This document shows, in pieces, positions 24,934-32,606 of a DNA stretch of 64,000 bases (position 1 is its first letter; each line of letters begins with the position of its first letter). The notes beneath the pieces were generated by a model. The model did not search any database and was not told the origin of the DNA. It worked only from the letters and a program-made list of their open reading frames with translations. This DNA comes from Caulobacterales bacterium (GTDB lineage: Bacteria > Pseudomonadota > Alphaproteobacteria > Caulobacterales > Aquidulcibacteraceae), in the NCBI GenBank assembly GCA_017303355.1, contig JAFLCU010000003.1:124001-188000 (forward strand). The letters are read 5' to 3'. The position numbers were made by a program, and so were the translations under genes.

Positions 24934-25221
24934 ATGACGCGACGTGGCTACTTCATCCGTTTGGCGTTCTCCGTCTTGATCGATATTTTCGACCTGACGC
25001 TAGGGCGCATTCCAATCTTCGGTTCGGTCACCGAGGGCGTCGGCACAGTCGTGCTCTACGCCATGTGGGGCCTGGTGGGCTTGGCGAACCTCTGGGAACT
25101 GGTCGATTTCACCGATCAGGCCGATAGCTTCATCCCCACCGCGACCTTGGTGGCGCTCTATGTCGGCTGGCGCGAAGGCCATCTGACGGGAAAAACCAAC
25201 CTCCCCGCTGAGCGGCCATAG
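24934..25221 (+). CDS. Small membrane protein
   Basis: 95 residues with two predicted helices (about residues 8-27 and 34-62) and the sequence FSVLIDIFDLTLGRIPIFGS. I do not recognise the family; similar short proteins are common in alphaproteobacteria. ATG 24934 is used; TTG at 24916 is in frame and possible. No good Shine-Dalgarno is seen. The stop lies 35 bp before the asparaginase start on the same strand. Confidence 0.65.
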   Translation: MTRRGYFIRLAFSVLIDIFDLTLGRIPIFGSVTEGVGTVVLYAMWGLVGLANLWELVDFTDQADSFIPTATLVALYVGWREGHLTGKTNLPAERP

Positions 25222-25256
25222 CGCAAGGTCAGCCGAAGCAGGCTATAGAGCGGGCC

Positions 25257-26114
25257 ATGACTGGAACTTGGGCCATAGCCTTGCATGGCGGCGCCGGCGC
25301 GATCGCCGCGCGCGCCTATCAGCAGGAAGAAGAACACATGGCGGCCCTGCTCGACCGGGGCGCGGCCATGCTCGCCAAGGGCATGAGCGCGCTCGACGTG
25401 GTCGTGGCGATGGCGGGCGCACTGGAAGCGAGCGGCCTGCACGTCGCCGGCAAGGGCGCGGCGCCGAATGCGGCGGGCGTGGTGGAATTGGATGCTTCCG
25501 TGATGGATGGCGCCACGCGCGCGGCCGGCGCGGTGGCCGCACTGCGCGGCTTCATCTCGCCGGTGCGCGTGGCGCGCGGCGTGATGGAGAAAACCTCGCA
25601 CGTGCTGCTCGTCGGCGATGGCGCCTCGGCCTTCGCGGGCGATCAGGCCTTCGAACGCGTCGACGATCCGAAGGCCTATTACGTCGCCGCCGAAAGCGGC
25701 CTGCCTGGGGCAGGCACGATCGGCGCGGTGGCGCTCGACACAAGCGGAAAACTCGCCGCCGCGACATCGACCGGCGGCCTCCACGGCAAAATGCCCGGTC
25801 GCGTCGGCGATACCCCGATCATCGGCGCCGGCTGCTGGGCCGACGAGCGCGCGGCAGTGTCGTGCACCGGGCTTGGCGAATATTTTATGCGCGTGAACGC
25901 GGCGGCGGATGTTTCCGCGCGCATCGCCTATGCAGGCCAAACGCTGGAAGAAGCCGGCGCGGCCGTCATCGAGGACGTGCGCCGTTTGGGCGGATATGGC
26001 GGATTGATCGCGGTGGACGCGAAAGGCAATGTCACCGCGCCGTTCGCCAGCCAAGGCATGAAACGCGGCCTCGCCAATGCGCAAGGCTTGCGCGAGGTGA
26101 AGACATTCAAATGA
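25257..26114 (+). CDS. Isoaspartyl peptidase/plant-type L-asparaginase
   Basis: 285 residues. N-terminal nucleophile hydrolase: the start IALHGGAG matches family 2 asparaginases, and the autoprocessing site is in GAGTIGAVALD, where T of GTIG becomes the N-terminal nucleophile (about residue 155). The segment TSTGGLHGKMPGRVGDTPIIG is the beta-subunit signature. It hydrolyses L-asparagine or beta-aspartyl peptides after cleavage into two chains. Slightly shorter than E. coli IaaA (321). The following lipoprotein gene overlaps or follows directly, so the two may be one transcript. Confidence 0.93.
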   Translation: MTGTWAIALHGGAGAIAARAYQQEEEHMAALLDRGAAMLAKGMSALDVVVAMAGALEASGLHVAGKGAAPNAAGVVELDASVMDGATRAAGAVAALRGFISPVRVARGVMEKTSHVLLVGDGASAFAGDQAFERVDDPKAYYVAAESGLPGAGTIGAVALDTSGKLAAATSTGGLHGKMPGRVGDTPIIGAGCWADERAAVSCTGLGEYFMRVNAAADVSARIAYAGQTLEEAGAAVIEDVRRLGGYGGLIAVDAKGNVTAPFASQGMKRGLANAQGLREVKTFK

Positions 26115-26125
26115 AAGGCGCACTG

Positions 26126-26422
26126 ATGAAAAAGCTCGCTCTCGCCGCTTCGCTTCTCGCCTTGGCCGCGTGCGGCACCGTCGCCGCACCGGGAGGCCCG
26201 CGCGCCGACTGGCGCTGCGATGGCGGCGCCGCGTTTTCGGTGCGGTTCGAGGCCAACACCGCCGAGGTGTTCGCGGCCGGCCGCACCTATTCGCTGCCGA
26301 TCGCGCAATCCGGCTCGGGCGCGCGCTATTCCGATGGCGCGGTCGAGTATTGGGAGCATCAAGGCCAAGCCACGCTCAATGGCGCGCTCGGCGGCCCCTA
26401 CGCCAATTGCCGGCGAGGCTAA
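26126..26422 (+). CDS. MliC-like lysozyme-inhibitor lipoprotein
   Basis: 98 residues from ATG 26126 (MKKLALAASLLALAACG), with lipobox ALAAC. The mature part WRCDGGAAFSVRF, then GRTYSLPIAQSGSGARYSDG and VEYWEHQGQATLN follows the MliC/PliC beta-barrel pattern, with two Cys (WRC and NCRRG) for the expected disulphide. MliC binds and inhibits C-type lysozyme at the outer membrane. GAAAGG (26112-26117) is the ribosome site for this start; ATG 26111 (which overlaps the asparaginase stop as ATGA) is an alternative. Fold match is by eye and moderately strong. Confidence 0.75.
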   Translation: MKKLALAASLLALAACGTVAAPGGPRADWRCDGGAAFSVRFEANTAEVFAAGRTYSLPIAQSGSGARYSDGAVEYWEHQGQATLNGALGGPYANCRRG

Positions 26423-26458
26423 GCTTCAGATTCGGCCGCCGCCGTGCTAAACTAGATC

Positions 26459-26725
26459 ATGGCCGACACAACCATCCTGATCGAAAACCCTGAAGTCGTG
26501 CGCGACATTCAGAGGCTGGCCCAACGCACCGGCAAGCCGGCGGCGGAAGCCGTCGCCGAAGCCGTACGCGCGCGGCTGGGCGGCCCTCCTCAGCCAACCG
26601 AGGCTCAAATCGAAGAACGCCGCCGCAAAGTGGCGCGGACTCTAGCGGAAATTGACGCCCTGCCGCACCTCGGCGAGCCACTGACCGACGACGATCTCTA
26701 CGACGAAGACGGCATGCCCCGATGA
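26459..26725 (+). CDS. vapB: VapB-like antitoxin
   Basis: 88 residues: an N-terminal part that could form a short DNA-binding domain (MADTTILIENPEVVRDIQRL) with the PSK-type transcription-factor motif LAQRTGKPAAEAVAEAVRARL, then a charged, probably unstructured C-terminus (EERRRKVARTLAEIDALPHL) that would wrap the toxin. Antitoxins of the Rv0623/PSK_trans_fac class pair with PIN toxins. It overlaps vapC by 4 bp (ATGA at 26722-26725). The pair would be autoregulated by the complex; I could not point to an operator. Confidence 0.85.
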   Translation: MADTTILIENPEVVRDIQRLAQRTGKPAAEAVAEAVRARLGGPPQPTEAQIEERRRKVARTLAEIDALPHLGEPLTDDDLYDEDGMPR

Positions 26726-27105
26726 TTGTGGTCGATGCGTCGGCCTTGCTTGCTATCCATTTCGCCGAGCCCGAGCGTGACGCCTTCACCAACCGGATCG
26801 TTGCGTCACCAGCCATCATCTCCGCGGTGAATGCCTGGGAAGCATTGGTCCGCGCCTACGCGGTGGATGGCGCGGCTGGCCGCATGAAGCTTGAAAATCT
26901 CATCACCTCGCTAGGCGTTGAGATCGCGTCCGTGGATGCTGAAACCACTTTTGCCGCCGCCGACGCCTTCGCGCGCTACGGCAAACGCGCGCCCGCAAAA
27001 CTCAACATGGGCGATTGCTTCGCTTATGCGTTAGCCAAGACGCGAGATGCGCCACTGCTCTACAAGGGCGGCGATTTTTCAAACACCGACATTCAGGCGG
27101 CCTAA
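26722..27105 (+). CDS. vapC: VapC-like PIN-domain ribonuclease toxin
   Basis: 127 residues with the PIN acidic set: D5 in VVDASALL, E40 in NAWEAL, D98 in LNMGDCFAYALA, and D118 in GGDFSNTDI. These four residues bind Mg2+ for RNA cleavage; VapC toxins cut initiator tRNA or rRNA. Length is typical. Its stop overlaps the start of the SpoU-like methyltransferase (TAATG at 27103-27107), so vapB-vapC-methyltransferase can be read as one operon. Confidence 0.9.
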   Translation: MIVVDASALLAIHFAEPERDAFTNRIVASPAIISAVNAWEALVRAYAVDGAAGRMKLENLITSLGVEIASVDAETTFAAADAFARYGKRAPAKLNMGDCFAYALAKTRDAPLLYKGGDFSNTDIQAA

Positions 27106-27620
27106 TGCGCGGCTATTTTGGCATTGGCGCCGAGAGCATTTCGAAGCCGATGAATCTCGGCGCGCTGATGCGCACCGCGCACGCGTTCGGCGCGAGCTTC
27201 TTCTTCACCATCGACGCACACCCCAAGGTGCGCCACGCCTATCATAGCGACACCTCGCGCAGCTTCGGCCACGTGCCGTATTATCCGTGGGACACGCTGG
27301 AAGACATGCGCTTGCCGAAGGCCTGCGCGTTGGTCGGCGTCGAACTCACCGACGACGCCATCGAGCTGCCGCGCTTTCAGCATCCGCAAGCGGCGGCTTA
27401 CGTGCTGGGCCAGGAACGCGGCTCGCTCTCGCCGGCGCTCCAGGCGCGCTGCGCCCATATCGTGCAAATCCCCACCAAATTCTGCCTCAATGTCGGCCTG
27501 GCCGGCGCGCTCGTCATGTACGACCGCCTGCTCGCGCACGGCGGCTACCCCGCCCGCCCCATCATGCCCGGCGGGCCCCCGCCGGAGATGACGGAAGTGC
27601 TGAAAGCTCGGCGCACTTGA
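27105..27620 (+). CDS. SpoU/TrmH-family RNA methyltransferase
   Basis: 171 residues, a compact SPOUT enzyme with the trefoil-knot signature: NLGALMRTAHAFG near the N-terminus, LGQERGSLSP, and IPTKFCLNVGLAGALVMYD (C-terminal, SAM-binding with the essential Asn). It would 2'-O-methylate a tRNA or rRNA ribose. Without an N-terminal substrate-binding domain it is similar to TrmL-type or unspecified TrmH-like proteins; the target is unknown. ATG 27105 overlaps the vapC stop by one base. Confidence 0.85.
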   Translation: MRGYFGIGAESISKPMNLGALMRTAHAFGASFFFTIDAHPKVRHAYHSDTSRSFGHVPYYPWDTLEDMRLPKACALVGVELTDDAIELPRFQHPQAAAYVLGQERGSLSPALQARCAHIVQIPTKFCLNVGLAGALVMYDRLLAHGGYPARPIMPGGPPPEMTEVLKARRT

Positions 27621-27633
27621 CGTCGCCGCATTT

Positions 27634-27651
27634 GTAACTAATATTAGTTAC
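27634..27651. promoter_or_regulatory. Perfect 18-bp palindrome, probable hicAB operator
   Basis: GTAACTAATATTAGTTAC is a perfect palindrome, A+T-rich in a GC-rich region, 13-30 bp before the hicA start. TAATAT inside it could be part of a -10 element, so binding there by HicB (or the HicAB complex) would block transcription. This kind of autoregulation is known for HicAB; the identity of the site is inferred. Confidence 0.65.
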
Positions 27652-27663
27652 ACTGGAGATGTC

Positions 27664-27909
27664 TTGAGCGCAGCTGACAAATTGCTTGAGCGCTTCAAAG
27701 GTGTCCCAGCGGATATCACCTGGGATGAGCTCAAGCGTGTCTTGGCGCAGTTTGGTTACGCCGAACAAAAGGGCAAAGGCTCGCGGTGGAAGTTTAAGGC
27801 CGAGGGCCGTCCAACGCTCATCCTGCACGAGCCGCACCCCGGAAAGATCGTGAAGCGATACGCCGTGCGCTATGTGAAAGAGACTTTGGAGAAAGAAGGC
27901 CTGTTATGA
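27664..27909 (+). CDS. hicA: HicA-like mRNA interferase toxin
   Basis: 81 residues with the small dsRBD-like fold: DELKRVLAQFGYAEQKGKGS with R-W-K-F, then the catalytic His region LILHEPHPGKIV (H55, H58). HicA cleaves mRNA and tmRNA. The start is TTG at 27664; an ATG at 27659 is immediately followed by a stop in frame. GGAG (27655-27658) is the ribosome site. The stop overlaps the hicB ATG (ATGA). The order toxin then antitoxin is typical for HicAB. Confidence 0.87.
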   Translation: MSAADKLLERFKGVPADITWDELKRVLAQFGYAEQKGKGSRWKFKAEGRPTLILHEPHPGKIVKRYAVRYVKETLEKEGLL

Positions 27910-28250
27910 GCCAGCTTGAATACAAGGGTTATGTCGGCACCGCTGAAATCAGCGAGGAAGACGGCGTGTTTCATGGCAAGCTCGCGTTTCTGCGCGATCT
28001 TGTGACCTACGAGAGCAGCACCGCGAAGGGCTTGGCTAAGGCGTTTCGCGAGGCCGTCGACGATTACCTCGCCGATTGCGCGGCCGAAGCGCGGGCGCCG
28101 GACAAGCCCTTCAAAGGCCAGTTCAATGTCCGCACCAGCCCCGACCTTCATCGCGCTTACGCGTCGCTGGCAAACGAACGCGGCCAGTCGCTCAACGAAG
28201 TCGTTATCGATGCGCTGGAACAGGCGCTTCCGAAACTGAAGCGCGGCTAG
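27906..28250 (+). CDS. hicB: HicB-like antitoxin
   Basis: 114 residues: a partly degenerate RNase H-like domain (YKGYVGTAEISEEDGVFHGK at the start, with GLAKAFREAVDDYLADC) and a C-terminal ribbon-helix-helix/Arc-type part (FNVRTSPDLHRAYASLANERGQ, first 20 residues quoted, then NEVVIDALEQAL) for DNA binding. Such two-domain HicB proteins neutralise HicA and repress the operon, in keeping with the palindrome at 27634-27651. Overlaps hicA by 4 bp. Confidence 0.87.
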   Translation: MSQLEYKGYVGTAEISEEDGVFHGKLAFLRDLVTYESSTAKGLAKAFREAVDDYLADCAAEARAPDKPFKGQFNVRTSPDLHRAYASLANERGQSLNEVVIDALEQALPKLKRG

Positions 28251-28367
28251 GCCTGCGCCAAACCCGCCTCCGATCTATGCGTGAAGCGTCACGGAGCCTA
28301 AACCTGCAAAAAACATGGCCCACCATGGTTACCACGCTGGCGCGGACTAGGGTTGGGGATTGCGGCG

Positions 28368-29522
28368 ATGCAGCATCATCCCCATAACCCGGCCATGAGC
28401 GCTGCTCTTCCCTCTCTCGCCGGGCTTTCCAAGCCGGCTCTAGCTGAAAAGCTTGTCGCCATTGGCGTCGAGCCGAAGAAGGCGCGCATGCGCGCCGAGC
28501 AGCTCTGGCGCTGGATCTATCATTACGGCGTCGCCGATTTCGCGGCGATGACCAACGTGGCCAAGGAGCTGCGCGCGACGCTCGCCGCGCATTACACGCT
28601 GGCGCGCCCTGAAATCGTCACGCAGCAGATCAGCACCGATGGCACGCGCAAATGGCTGATCCGTTTGGGCCCAGGCACGGAAGCGGAAGCCGTGTTCATT
28701 CCGGGCGTCGGCAAGGCGGGCGCGCTGTGCGTGAGTAGCCAAGTTGGCTGCACGCTGAATTGCACCTTCTGCCACACCGGCACGCAAAAGCTGGTCCGCA
28801 ATCTCACCGCCGCCGAAATCGTCACCCAGGTGATGATCGCGCGCGATGCGCTGGGCGAATGGCCGACGCAAGAGCGCCCGCTCAATGACGGCGACCGCCA
28901 GCTCACGAACATCGTGTTCATGGGCATGGGCGAGCCGCTCTACAATTTGGACAATGTCGCCGAAGCGATCGACACGATCTCGGACGGCGACGGCATTTCC
29001 ATCGGCCGACGCCGCATCACGGTGTCGACCGCGGGCGTCACGCCGAAGATCAAGGAACTCGGCGAACGCACCGGCGCGATGTTGGCGATCTCGCTGCACG
29101 CGACCAATGACGAACTGCGCAATCAGCTCGTGCCGCTGAACAAGAAATACAATCTCGAAGAACTCTTCGCCGCGATCCGCTCTTATCCGAGCCTCGGCAA
29201 CGCCAAGCGCGTCACGTTCGAATACGTGATGCTGAAGGGCGTGAACGATTCACTGCCCGAGGCGAAGGCGCTTGTGAAGCTGCTCGCGGGCGTGCCGGCG
29301 AAGATCAATCTGATCCCGTTCAATCCGTGGCCCGGCACGGCTTACCAATGCTCGGATTGGGATACGATCGAGAAATTCGCCGAGGTGCTGAACCGCGCCG
29401 GCTATTCCTCGCCGATCCGCACGCCGCGCGGCCGCGACATCCTCGCCGCCTGCGGCCAGCTGCGCTCCGAAAGCGTAAAGCAACGCGCCAGCGAACGCCT
29501 GAAAGCCGAAGCCGCGCAATGA
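28368..29522 (+). CDS. rlmN: 23S rRNA/tRNA (adenine-C2)-methyltransferase RlmN
   Basis: 384 residues from ATG 28368 (TTG 28353 and ATG 28395 are alternatives). Radical-SAM enzyme: the CxxxCxxC cluster is C128, C132 and C135 in [11 protein letters not shown]; the second reactive Cys sits in [10 protein letters not shown] near the end. It methylates A2503 of 23S rRNA and A37 of tRNA. Other signatures: [36 protein letters not shown]. Length is typical for the alphaproteobacterial enzyme. Stop overlaps the following GNAT gene by 4 bp. Confidence 0.96.
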   Translation: MQHHPHNPAMSAALPSLAGLSKPALAEKLVAIGVEPKKARMRAEQLWRWIYHYGVADFAAMTNVAKELRATLAAHYTLARPEIVTQQISTDGTRKWLIRLGPGTEAEAVFIPGVGKAGALCVSSQVGCTLNCTFCHTGTQKLVRNLTAAEIVTQVMIARDALGEWPTQERPLNDGDRQLTNIVFMGMGEPLYNLDNVAEAIDTISDGDGISIGRRRITVSTAGVTPKIKELGERTGAMLAISLHATNDELRNQLVPLNKKYNLEELFAAIRSYPSLGNAKRVTFEYVMLKGVNDSLPEAKALVKLLAGVPAKINLIPFNPWPGTAYQCSDWDTIEKFAEVLNRAGYSSPIRTPRGRDILAACGQLRSESVKQRASERLKAEAAQ

Positions 29523-30034
29523 GCGCCGCGCCACGACTTGAAGGCCAAGACATTGTCCTACGCGCCCTTGAAGAAGCGGACGCGGAAGCCCTCTTCGTCG
29601 CCCATGGCGATGAAGCCACGCACACCTATTGGTCGAGCCCCGCACACAAGGACGTGGAAGAAACCCGCGCCGATATCGCCGAGACGCTCGCGATCGCGAA
29701 CGCACAGGTCTGGTCGATCACCGAAAGCGGCGGCGCGGCGATGGGGCGGATCGGCCTCTTCGTGCTGCGCGAAGGCGTTGGCGAAATCGGCATCATCCTG
29801 CGCCCCGACGCGGCCGGGCGCGGCTTTGCATCGAAAGCGCTCAAGCTCGTCGTCGCGCATGGCTTCGACGCGCTCGGCCTGCATCGCATCGTCGCCGACA
29901 TCGATCCCGACAATTCAGCGTCACTCAATCTCTTCTTGCGCAACGGCTTCGCGCGCGAGGGCCTGCTGCGCGCCAATTGGAAAACCCACATCGGCCTCCG
30001 CGACACCGTGCTGCTGGCCAAGCTGCGAAGCTGA
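29519..30034 (+). CDS. GNAT-family N-acetyltransferase (RimJ/RimL-like)
   Basis: 171 residues. Acetyl-CoA binding region [18 protein letters not shown] (R-x-x-G-x-G/A signature) and the later [18 protein letters not shown] segment are typical of RimL/AAC-like enzymes that acetylate N-terminal or side-chain amines. ATG 29519 overlaps the rlmN stop (ATGA), so it is co-translated with rlmN. Ribosomal protein as target is an inference only. Confidence 0.87.
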   Translation: MSAAPRLEGQDIVLRALEEADAEALFVAHGDEATHTYWSSPAHKDVEETRADIAETLAIANAQVWSITESGGAAMGRIGLFVLREGVGEIGIILRPDAAGRGFASKALKLVVAHGFDALGLHRIVADIDPDNSASLNLFLRNGFAREGLLRANWKTHIGLRDTVLLAKLRS

Positions 30035-30095
30035 GCAGCGCGGCAGTCCGGGGATGGGTGGTTGTGTTCCGAGAAATGCGCGACTCTTCAAAAGT

Positions 30096-30144
30096 TGGAG
30101 CGCGTCGCTCCGCGACGCATGCGCGGCGGAGCCGCGCGCTCCCA
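30096..30144. repeat. Imperfect 49-bp hairpin of another repeat type
   Basis: Arms TGGAGCGCG (30096-30104) and CGCGCTCCCA (30135-30144) with further pairing in TCCGCGACGC/GCGGCGGA around ATGC. It lies in the 247-bp gap between the GNAT gene and the next reading frame. It is reminiscent of short palindromic repeats, and no second copy was recognised in the window. Confidence 0.5.
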
Positions 30145-30281
30145 TTTTCACGCGTCGTGTGTGGGATAGACCGCGCGCTAATCCTACGGCGTCATTTTCA
30201 AAAACACCGCAACGCCAAGCGCTTAGAAAAATCTTCGCGCGAACAATCCGACCGCTTCACAACGGTCGCATAATGCGCGCC

Positions 30282-30779
30282 ATGAAACAGAACCCCCGCC
30301 CCATCGTCAGCAAAATAGAAATCGAGGCCCTCGTGGCCGCGATGATCTATGGACTGGCGTGTCTGGTGGGGCTGCTGTTGCGGCTCGGCAAACCCCGCAA
30401 GACGCGCCGGCTCGAAAAGCTGCTGCGCCACGCCGAACGCCAAGTCGAATGCACCATCTTCATGCAAGCGCTGCACGAGTTGGGACTCCATTCACGCGCC
30501 GCGCCGCTTCTCGCCGCCCGCGCCGGTTTCCGCAAGCAGCGCTCCAACGCACGCCTGATCGTCAAATGCAGCCGCGTGCGCCTGCGCAACGCCTCGCTCT
30601 TCGAACGTTGCATGCGCCTGATCCACGCGCTCTGCGATCAGCGCCGCTTCCTCGAACGCGCCAAGCGTCGCTTGCGCCATGGCTATGTCGACACGCGCCT
30701 CGTCGCCTGCGCGCCGCCCGCGCGCGGCTTCATCACGCACGCGCTCGCGCCCATGCCCGCCGTCGCGGACTCGTCCTAA
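30282..30779 (+). CDS. Hypothetical basic protein with one N-terminal membrane helix
   Basis: 165 residues. A hydrophobic segment near 17-32 (VAAMIYGLACLVGLLLRLG) is followed by a basic region (RKTRRLEKLLRHAERQVEC) and a Cys/Arg-rich part (KCSRVRLRNASLFERCMRLI), then an Ala/Pro-rich tail. It may be a small inner-membrane protein with a cytoplasmic basic domain. ATG 30282 or 30273 are possible starts; neither has a clear ribosome site. Family not recognised; coding is moderately supported by length and lack of a better reading on either strand. Confidence 0.55.
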   Translation: MKQNPRPIVSKIEIEALVAAMIYGLACLVGLLLRLGKPRKTRRLEKLLRHAERQVECTIFMQALHELGLHSRAAPLLAARAGFRKQRSNARLIVKCSRVRLRNASLFERCMRLIHALCDQRRFLERAKRRLRHGYVDTRLVACAPPARGFITHALAPMPAVADSS

Positions 30780-30786
30780 CCCCATC

Positions 30787-30811
30787 GGACCGCCGGCTTC
30801 CAGCCGGCATC
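30787..30811. repeat. REP-like unit, GGACCGCCGGC family (single copy D)
   Basis: 25 bp identical to the unit at 19011-19035 (starting GGACCGCCGGCTTCCAGC). It follows the preceding stop codon by 7 bp and lies in the gap to the convergent gene at 30870. Confidence 0.75.
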
Positions 30812-30869
30812 TATCCACCCCACAACCGCGCGGAGCCCAAGCTCCACGCGGCCAAACGTGCTGCGTGAC

Positions 30870-32069
30870 TTACACGCCGAGCAAATTGAGCGCGGGGATC
30901 TGATTGTTCGCGCTGGCCGGGGGCTTGGCGACGCGATCGAGCACTTTGCGCGCATGCGCCAAGGTACGCTGCGCCAAACGCTCCGCCTTGCCCTGCGCGC
31001 GATGCGCCAGATGCAAAGCATCCGCGACCGGACGATCGGGACGGCGCAAAGTGAGCGCGACATTGCCGCGATCCACGGCGCCGAGATCGTATTTGTACGG
31101 CTCGTTGCCGCGCAGAAAATCATACACCGCGCCGCCTTCGTTGATCAGCGACTGGATGTGCAAGACATTGAGCATGATGCCCGGCGAGTATTTGCGCGCG
31201 GAATCGTTTTCGGCGGAGCCGCCAAGGTAAAACTCGATAATGCCGTTGCGCTTGAACGAGAAATTCACCCACACGCGCTCGCCATTGAGCGCCAGGAACA
31301 CCAAGGCCAGCCAGCCGCGCTCAGCGAAAGCACGCGCGACGTCGTGATAGAAAGCACGCTTCAGCGGATCGCCCAACAGCCCGGGCTTGCCTTCGGCGAC
31401 CCAGCGCTTCTGGTGCATCTCGACGAACAAGTTGAAATCATGGTCGAGCGTTTCGAGTTTCGCGTGCTGCAGCTCGACCTGAAAATTGCGCCGCATATTG
31501 CGTTCCATGTAGGCGACGCGCTTGGCGTGGCTGGGGCGCATGCCGCCCAGCACCTCTTTCCATGTCGGCTTCAGATGCAGACGCGGGCACCGCACATTGC
31601 GCGTCGCCTCGCCAACGAACCCCGAGGCGCGCAAATGTTCCTGCAGCACATTGGCGCCGTGACCGTCCTCCGGCGTATCGTTCAACAACAACAGATCGGC
31701 CGGCGCGTCATCCAGCAACGCGGCCGCGATGAGAGCGCAAGCGTCCGCTTCATAGCCGGCCGCGACGAGCACATCCTGATAGTCGGCCATGTCGCCGCCG
31801 ATCCAGCGCAAGGTGCGCATCGGCGCCACCCACAGCACGCGCGGCGTTTCGCGATAAAACGGCGCGATGGCGACGAGCCCGTTCGGACCGGTGACCGTCA
31901 GGATATGCAGCACATTGCCCGCGCCAAAATGGCGCCACCAAGTGCGATTCCACTCAAACGATTGGAAGACGCTGCGGCCGGCGGCGTCGTGCAAAGCGCG
32001 CCAATTCTCAGCTAAGGCGTCGAACTCGTCGGCGGACGAGACAATCTCGACGCTCAAGGCTTTCGCCAT
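30870..32069 (-). CDS. CelD/BcsL-like GNAT acyltransferase
   Basis: 399 residues. Two tandem GNAT-like halves typical of CelD/BcsL and FemAB-type proteins: the first half has FQSFEWNRTWWRHFG, the second has VNFSFKRNGIIEFYLGGSAEN (first 20 residues) and the end of the acceptor groove YDFLRGNEPYKYD. Such proteins acylate polysaccharide or other glycan/peptide amines. It may serve an envelope glycan; no cellulose genes are nearby. Start ATG 32067-32069. It converges with the hypothetical gene before it and is divergent from the DUF4149 gene. Confidence 0.85.
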   Translation of the reverse strand: MAKALSVEIVSSADEFDALAENWRALHDAAGRSVFQSFEWNRTWWRHFGAGNVLHILTVTGPNGLVAIAPFYRETPRVLWVAPMRTLRWIGGDMADYQDVLVAAGYEADACALIAAALLDDAPADLLLLNDTPEDGHGANVLQEHLRASGFVGEATRNVRCPRLHLKPTWKEVLGGMRPSHAKRVAYMERNMRRNFQVELQHAKLETLDHDFNLFVEMHQKRWVAEGKPGLLGDPLKRAFYHDVARAFAERGWLALVFLALNGERVWVNFSFKRNGIIEFYLGGSAENDSARKYSPGIMLNVLHIQSLINEGGAVYDFLRGNEPYKYDLGAVDRGNVALTLRRPDRPVADALHLAHRAQGKAERLAQRTLAHARKVLDRVAKPPASANNQIPALNLLGV

Positions 32070-32082
32070 TTTAGTACACCCC

Positions 32083-32101
32083 AACACCCTCGCCGGGTGT
32101 T
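32083..32101. promoter_or_regulatory. Short hairpin in a divergent promoter region
   Basis: AACACCC (32083-32089) and GGGTGTT (32095-32101) form a perfect 7-bp stem with loop TCGCC, in the 129-bp gap between two divergent genes. It lies 14-32 bp upstream of the CelD-like start, where a regulator could act. No regulator is known; this is only a shape. Confidence 0.35.
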
Positions 32102-32198
32102 CTTAGACGATGCCGCCTGCGGAACAACCGCTTTCAGTTCCCAAAATGGGATTTGCCCGCCCCGGCCCGGCCGAGGCGACTCATGGTAGCACCGCCCT

Positions 32199-32606
32199 AT
32201 GCAAGCTCTTGCCCAGGCCACATCCATCGTTCTCGCCGGCGCCGCGCTCGGCTGGATCGTTTTGTTTTCGTTCGTGCTTTCGCCCGTTGCGTTCAAGGCC
32301 TTCGACGCCGGACGGGCCGAGCGCCTAGTCAAGCAGGTGATGAACGCCGGCCATGGCATCCTTGGCCTAATCGCGTTTGCTTCGGCGATCGCGGCGCTCA
32401 TGGCCGGCGCAATCGCCGGCGCTTCGGTCGCCGCGGTGGCCGGCGCCTTTGCCTTCATGTGCAAATTCGCGCTAGCCCCGCGCGAGGACAAGCCGATCAA
32501 AGGTCACCGCGTGGTGAAAACCGCGCGCATCGTCGCCTCCGGCCTCACGGCCTTCATCATGCCGGTCGTGTTCGCGTCGATCGTGCTGACGATGCTGTCG
32601 ATCTAA
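32199..32606 (+). CDS. DUF4149/TMEM205-like membrane protein
   Basis: 135 residues with four hydrophobic segments (about 10-30, 50-70, 72-94 and 110-132). The motif FSFVLSPVAFKAFDAG is typical of the DUF4149 family (related to TMEM205); a conserved His-region KGHRVVK follows. Function unknown; human TMEM205 is linked to drug resistance, which does not transfer to bacteria. It shares a 4-nt double stop (CTAA, 32603-32606) with the convergent gene. Confidence 0.8.
   Translation: MQALAQATSIVLAGAALGWIVLFSFVLSPVAFKAFDAGRAERLVKQVMNAGHGILGLIAFASAIAALMAGAIAGASVAAVAGAFAFMCKFALAPREDKPIKGHRVVKTARIVASGLTAFIMPVVFASIVLTMLSI

Noticed and set aside
30870..32069. Cellulose biosynthesis locus because of the CelD/BcsL-like protein
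   Set aside because: No bcs genes lie nearby; CelD-like proteins occur in many settings.
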